Of a DNA stretch of 9,250 bases, positions 6,534 to 9,250 are shown piece by piece. This DNA comes from Lachnospiraceae bacterium UBA4317 (lineage in GTDB: Bacteria > Bacillota_A > Clostridia > Lachnospirales > Lachnospiraceae): the NCBI GenBank assembly GCA_002394525.1, contig DGUF01000050.1, forward strand, positions 1 through 9,250. The letters are read 5' to 3'. The translations under genes were made by a program, and so were the position numbers. The notes under the pieces are model-generated. The model was not told where the DNA came from. It made no database searches and worked only from the letters and a program-made list of their open reading frames with translations. How positions within the stretch are numbered: the stretch's first letter is position 1; each line of letters begins with the position of its first letter.

Positions 6534-7010
6534 GTGAAGGATAATACAGATTATAAACTGTTGAAGGAGGTCAATCCGGTATTCACAACGGCGCAGGCCT
6601 GTCTGCTGGTCATGGCGGAAGCCGGTGACGCAGACGCGAAAAGGCTTGTGTCACAGCTCGGATTTGATGAGGGGATCGCTTCCGTTGAAAAGGATGCGCT
6701 CACGGAAATGGAGAAGCTTCAGAAAATGAAATCGATCCCCGGCTTTACCACCATGATCGAAGCGCGATTCACGGCATCGTCCAACCTCATCCGCAGCAGG
6801 CAGGCAAAAGTCATCATTGACCTTCCCTGCGGATATATGCCGCGGGGACTGCAGCTCGCACGGGGTGAAAGCCTGTATAATCAGAGTTTCCTCCGTCTTC
6901 GCCGTGTACAAGGGGACTCGTTCTGCATGCTCTTCCATGTCCCGCCTTCGGGAGCATGCTTCGGCTGCCGCTCTGACGGGCGGGGCGCTGTGAAAGAGAG
7001 GCTGAAATGA
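6534..7010 (+). CDS. Truncated class I SAM-methyltransferase remnant (probable pseudogene)
   Basis: A 158-residue frame with a GTG start, preceded by GGGGAG at 6518-6523. Residues about 1-110 resemble the N-terminal part of leucine-carboxyl-methyltransferase-like (LCMT/PPM) class I methyltransferases: a helical lead-in, then FTTMIEARFTASSNLI and KVIIDLPCGYMPRGLQLAR (about 92-110). This corresponds to the family's EARY...INRLL and SAM-binding motif I followed by PRG. In that family an acidic motif II (Y-x-E/G-x-D-L-P) and the rest of the Rossmann core should follow. Here the residues after about 110 are Arg/Cys/Phe-rich and not family-like, and neither other forward frame restores the missing core. 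The likely explanation is a deletion that removed about two thirds of the enzyme. The TGA stop overlaps the next gene's ATG (ATGA), so translation may still couple to the radical SAM gene. Methyltransferase activity is not expected. An unrelated small protein is the alternative. Confidence 0.
   Translation: MKDNTDYKLLKEVNPVFTTAQACLLVMAEAGDADAKRLVSQLGFDEGIASVEKDALTEMEKLQKMKSIPGFTTMIEARFTASSNLIRSRQAKVIIDLPCGYMPRGLQLARGESLYNQSFLRLRRVQGDSFCMLFHVPPSGACFGCRSDGRGAVKERLK
6876..6881 (+). promoter_or_regulatory. Possible -10 element before the radical SAM gene
   Basis: A consensus TATAAT stands in otherwise GC-rich sequence, just past the point where methyltransferase similarity ends. No -35 box of good quality was found 16-18 bp upstream. 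It could be the original promoter of the radical SAM gene, but a chance match is equally possible. Confidence 0.
6925..6959 (+). other. Two-part hairpin in front of the radical SAM gene
   Basis: GCATGCT (6925-6931) pairs with AGCATGC (6953-6959). Directly inside the right arm, CCCG (6941-6944) pairs with CGGG (6949-6952) over a CCTT loop, leaving a 9-base bulge on the left. There is no T-run after it, so it is not a plain terminator. It lies 48 bases before the ATG at 7007, in the part of the upstream frame that does not look like methyltransferase. A leader-type control structure is possible but unproven. Confidence 0.
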
Positions 7011-8404
7011 CCAAGATACCCTTCTTTTTTCGTAATGTTAAGACGGTCCGGAACCTGAGGGAATATATGGACCAGACCTTCTGCGAGGTCCTTCACACCA
7101 CCCTGAATCCTGACGGGCCCGGTGTCATCCGCATTCATCTGATCCCGCCGAAGACGGGAGAGGATGAATTTGGTCCCAGCGCCGCCATCATCAACGGGAC
7201 GGACATCCTGCCGGTCAATTTCGTCTGGGCGGTGATCCTGGCGGAAATGATCCGGGAGATCAATAAATATGACGGGCGGGAGATCGGGGAAGCAGATATC
7301 CGGTCCATTCTGGACCGGACCCTCAAAAGCGCGCACGAGATCATCCCTGTCTTTCCCTTAAAGCGTATAGAGGCGGATATAGAGACCATTTATACGACGA
7401 TCCGGCAGATCGCCTACCGGGAGGAAGTGACCACGGATGTGCATTATATGAGCATCGGCGACTATGCGCCCTACATGCAGGCCCCCCACCGGATGGATCT
7501 CATGGTCAGCGCCATGACCAGGAAGGGCAGCTGGCACTGCAACCAGAAGTGCGTGCACTGCTATGCCGCCGGGCAGACCCTGTCGGACGAGGAAGAGCTG
7601 TCTACCGAAGAATGGAAAAGGATCCTGGACAAGTGCCGCAGAGCCTGGATCCCCCAGGTCACCTTCACGGGAGGGGAGCCCACCATGCGGGAGGATCTTT
7701 TCGAGCTGATCCGCCATGCCCGCTGGTTCATCTCCAGGCTCAATACCAACGGGATCCGGCTGACTCCGGACTATTGCAGGGAGCTGCGCAGGGCGGAGCT
7801 GGACAGTGTCCAGATCACCTTCTACTCCACGGATCCTCAGGTCCACAACCGCCTGGTCGGGGCCGCCCGGCATCAAGAGACCCTGGCCGGGATCAAAAAT
7901 GCCCTGGCGGCAGGTCTGTCCGTCAGCATCAACACCCCCCTGTGCACACTCAACCGGGACTATGTAAAGACCCTGGAGCTCCTGCACGGGCTGGGGGTCA
8001 TCTATGTGACCTGTTCCGGCCTGATCACCACGGGAAAGGCTGCGGGATCCGAATCGGAGTCTCTGCAGTTGAAAAGCGAGGAGCTGGAAGAGATCCTGCG
8101 GAAGGCCGTCGCCTACTGCCACGAAAACGGCATGGAGATCGCTTTTACCTCTCCCGGCTGGCTGGGGGAGGAGGTCTTTGAGGAACTCAACATCCCTTCG
8201 CCCTCCTGCGGGGCCTGCCTCTCCAATATGGCGGTCACGCCCGGCGGAAATGTGGTCCCCTGCCAGAGCTGGCTCTCCGACCGGCCGCTGGGAAATATGC
8301 TGGAGGATGACTGGAAAACGATCTGGGAGAGCGAGACCTGCAGGAACCGCCGCGCCTTTTCCGCGCAGCTGGCCGGGGAGTGCCCTCTTCGCAGATACTG
8401 CTGA
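7007..8404 (+). CDS. Radical SAM/SPASM domain protein
   Basis: A 465-residue cytoplasmic radical SAM enzyme. Residues about 1-165 form an N-terminal domain I cannot assign. The radical SAM core follows with C178-x3-C182-x2-C185 (CNQKCVHCY), which binds the [4Fe-4S] cluster that cleaves S-adenosylmethionine, and the TGGEP motif at 221-225, which contacts SAM. The C-terminal SPASM-type region has C401, C404, G414-x4-C419, C445, C459 and C465, ligands for auxiliary Fe-S clusters. SPASM enzymes mostly modify peptides or proteins (RiPP maturases, anaerobic sulfatase maturases), but the substrate here is not visible. The chain stops at C465 itself, in CPLRRYC, where many relatives continue with GGGC. 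The start is supported by AGAGG at 6997-7001 and the ATGA overlap with the upstream frame. The exported protein gene begins 29 bp downstream, so the two probably form one operon. The enzyme class is certain; the role is not. Confidence 0.
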   Translation: MTKIPFFFRNVKTVRNLREYMDQTFCEVLHTTLNPDGPGVIRIHLIPPKTGEDEFGPSAAIINGTDILPVNFVWAVILAEMIREINKYDGREIGEADIRSILDRTLKSAHEIIPVFPLKRIEADIETIYTTIRQIAYREEVTTDVHYMSIGDYAPYMQAPHRMDLMVSAMTRKGSWHCNQKCVHCYAAGQTLSDEEELSTEEWKRILDKCRRAWIPQVTFTGGEPTMREDLFELIRHARWFISRLNTNGIRLTPDYCRELRRAELDSVQITFYSTDPQVHNRLVGAARHQETLAGIKNALAAGLSVSINTPLCTLNRDYVKTLELLHGLGVIYVTCSGLITTGKAAGSESESLQLKSEELEEILRKAVAYCHENGMEIAFTSPGWLGEEVFEELNIPSPSCGACLSNMAVTPGGNVVPCQSWLSDRPLGNMLEDDWKTIWESETCRNRRAFSAQLAGECPLRRYC

Positions 8405-8420
8405 GCGGCACAGGCCCTTT

Positions 8421-8425
8421 GGAGG
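8421..8425 (+). promoter_or_regulatory. Ribosome binding site that selects the 8434 start
   Basis: GGAGG lies 8 bases before the ATG at 8434 but only 2 bases before the in-frame ATG at 8428. The spacing favours 8434 as the start of the exported protein. Confidence 0.
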
Positions 8426-8433
8426 AAATGCAG

Positions 8434-9250
8434 ATGAAGTATATTGAAGAAAAAGAGCTGCGCAGACGGGTCCTGGTCCTGCTGGCGGCTGTCCTGGTTC
8501 TGGTTTGCCTGATTCTTCCGGGTCCCTTCACGGTGACAGCCAGGGCGGACAGCCCCACCGATGAGATCGAGCGTTTTCAGATCACTGTGGATGTGCGGGA
8601 GGACGCCTCTTTGCAGATGACCTACCACATAGACTGGAAGGTGCTGGACGATAAGACCTACGGCCCCCTGACCTGGGTCGATATCGGCCTGCCCAACAGC
8701 CACCACTCCGACGTCACGGCCCGGGGCAGCAGTATCAGCCGCATCGAGGACAAGGGAAACTCCCTGCAGATCTATCTGGACCGGGAGTACTACAAGGATG
8801 AAGTGGCGAGCTTCGAGTTTTCCTTCGTCCAGGACCACATGTACCAGATCGACCGCTTTGTAGAGGGGGAGACCGTCTTTGCCTACACGCCGGCCTGGTT
8901 TGACGGAATCGAGGTCAAAGACCTCCAGATCCGCTGGAATGCGGACAAGGCCGGGGCCTGGCAGCCGGACTGCCTGATGGACGGGGACTATCTGGTCTTT
9001 TCCACGGCTCTTCCGGCCGGGGACCGCTATTCGATCACCGTGGCCTATCCCAACGACGCCTTTGCCTTTTCCGTCGACCGCCAGGAGGGCGGCCAGGGTC
9101 AGGGGGGCGGAAACTATGACGGGGACGGCTACTATGAAGAGGAGGGGGATGAGATCTACGCGATCATCGGCGGCCTCGTTGTGCTGATCGTCTTTTTCTT
9201 CGTGCCCATCCTCATGGTGATCAGGTTCATCCGCTGGATCGCCGGCGGGA
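8434..9250 (+). CDS. Exported membrane-anchored protein, DUF2207-like N-terminal domain (3' partial)
   Basis: The frame is open from the ATG to the right edge (272 codons). The N-terminus is a signal sequence: KELRRR, a hydrophobic stretch at about residues 11-28, then TARA-DS, a plausible signal-peptidase site. The ectodomain (about 31-222) begins with FQITVDVREDASLQMTYHID and continues with GPLTWVDIGLPN, a Y-x-x-D-x-V-x-F-x-F segment, and AYTPAWFDGIEVKDLQIRWN. This beta-rich pattern is like the N-terminal domain of DUF2207/YciQ-type membrane proteins of Clostridia. A Gly/Gln/Asp/Glu-rich linker (about 225-239) leads to a transmembrane segment at about 241-263, followed by RFIRWIAGG at the edge. 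The C-terminal part is therefore cytoplasmic or low-complexity and not visible. The gene follows the radical SAM gene after 29 bp, which suggests a shared mRNA and linked function. The family call is moderate; no molecular function is known. Confidence 0.
   Translation, partial: MKYIEEKELRRRVLVLLAAVLVLVCLILPGPFTVTARADSPTDEIERFQITVDVREDASLQMTYHIDWKVLDDKTYGPLTWVDIGLPNSHHSDVTARGSSISRIEDKGNSLQIYLDREYYKDEVASFEFSFVQDHMYQIDRFVEGETVFAYTPAWFDGIEVKDLQIRWNADKAGAWQPDCLMDGDYLVFSTALPAGDRYSITVAYPNDAFAFSVDRQEGGQGQGGGNYDGDGYYEEEGDEIYAIIGGLVVLIVFFFVPILMVIRFIRWIAGG

Noticed and set aside
7358..8122. 254-codon - strand frame
   Set aside because: Lies inside the radical SAM gene, whose motifs are unmistakable in the + frame.
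7549..8181. 210-codon + strand frame overlapping the radical SAM gene
   Set aside because: Another-frame shadow of the radical SAM core; it has Pro/Gly/Arg/His-rich composition and no motif.

Overview
The window looks like a piece of a moderately GC-rich Gram-positive genome, probably a gut-type Clostridia (Lachnospiraceae- or Oscillospiraceae-like). The reasons are an LPxTG sortase-anchored surface protein with von Willebrand A (vWA) and Cna-B/SpaA-type domains, strong AGGAGG/GGAGG-like ribosome sites, and several short membrane proteins of types common in that class. All genes that can be supported lie on the + strand. No tRNA, rRNA, CRISPR array, transposase or sortase gene is visible. The lineage is an inference; nothing here fixes the species.

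Region 1 (1-5508) is one very large surface adhesin whose N-terminus lies left of the window. It starts inside Glu/Ala/Thr/Gly tandem repeats. It then has two copies of a surface module (the first split by a low-complexity linker), a vWA domain with a complete MIDAS metal site, several Cna-B-like beta domains, a SpaA-type isopeptide domain, and an LPATG cell-wall sorting signal with an unusually short tail.

Region 2 (5509-6020) holds no convincing gene and is visibly more AT-rich in its middle. It contains a perfect 16-bp tandem repeat that supplies the adhesin's stop codon, a GC-rich inverted repeat, a perfect 23-bp hairpin that looks like a bidirectional terminator, a 12-bp palindrome followed by two 10-bp direct repeats (operator-like), an AT-rich promoter-like stretch, and an A11 run just before the next gene.

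Region 3 (6021-9250) is a compact co-directional group. It has a small two-TM protein of DUF3592 type, a fragment of a class I SAM-dependent methyltransferase that ends soon after its SAM-binding motif, a radical SAM/SPASM enzyme whose ATG overlaps the methyltransferase stop (ATGA), and, 29 bp later, a secreted or membrane-anchored DUF2207-like protein that runs off the right edge. The tight radical SAM / exported-protein pair is the most interesting unit: it could be a peptide- or protein-modifying enzyme with its partner or substrate, but that link is inferred from position only.

[Form note: the original answer gave no feature confidence values; the 0 in each confidence field is a placeholder for 'not stated', not an estimate.]
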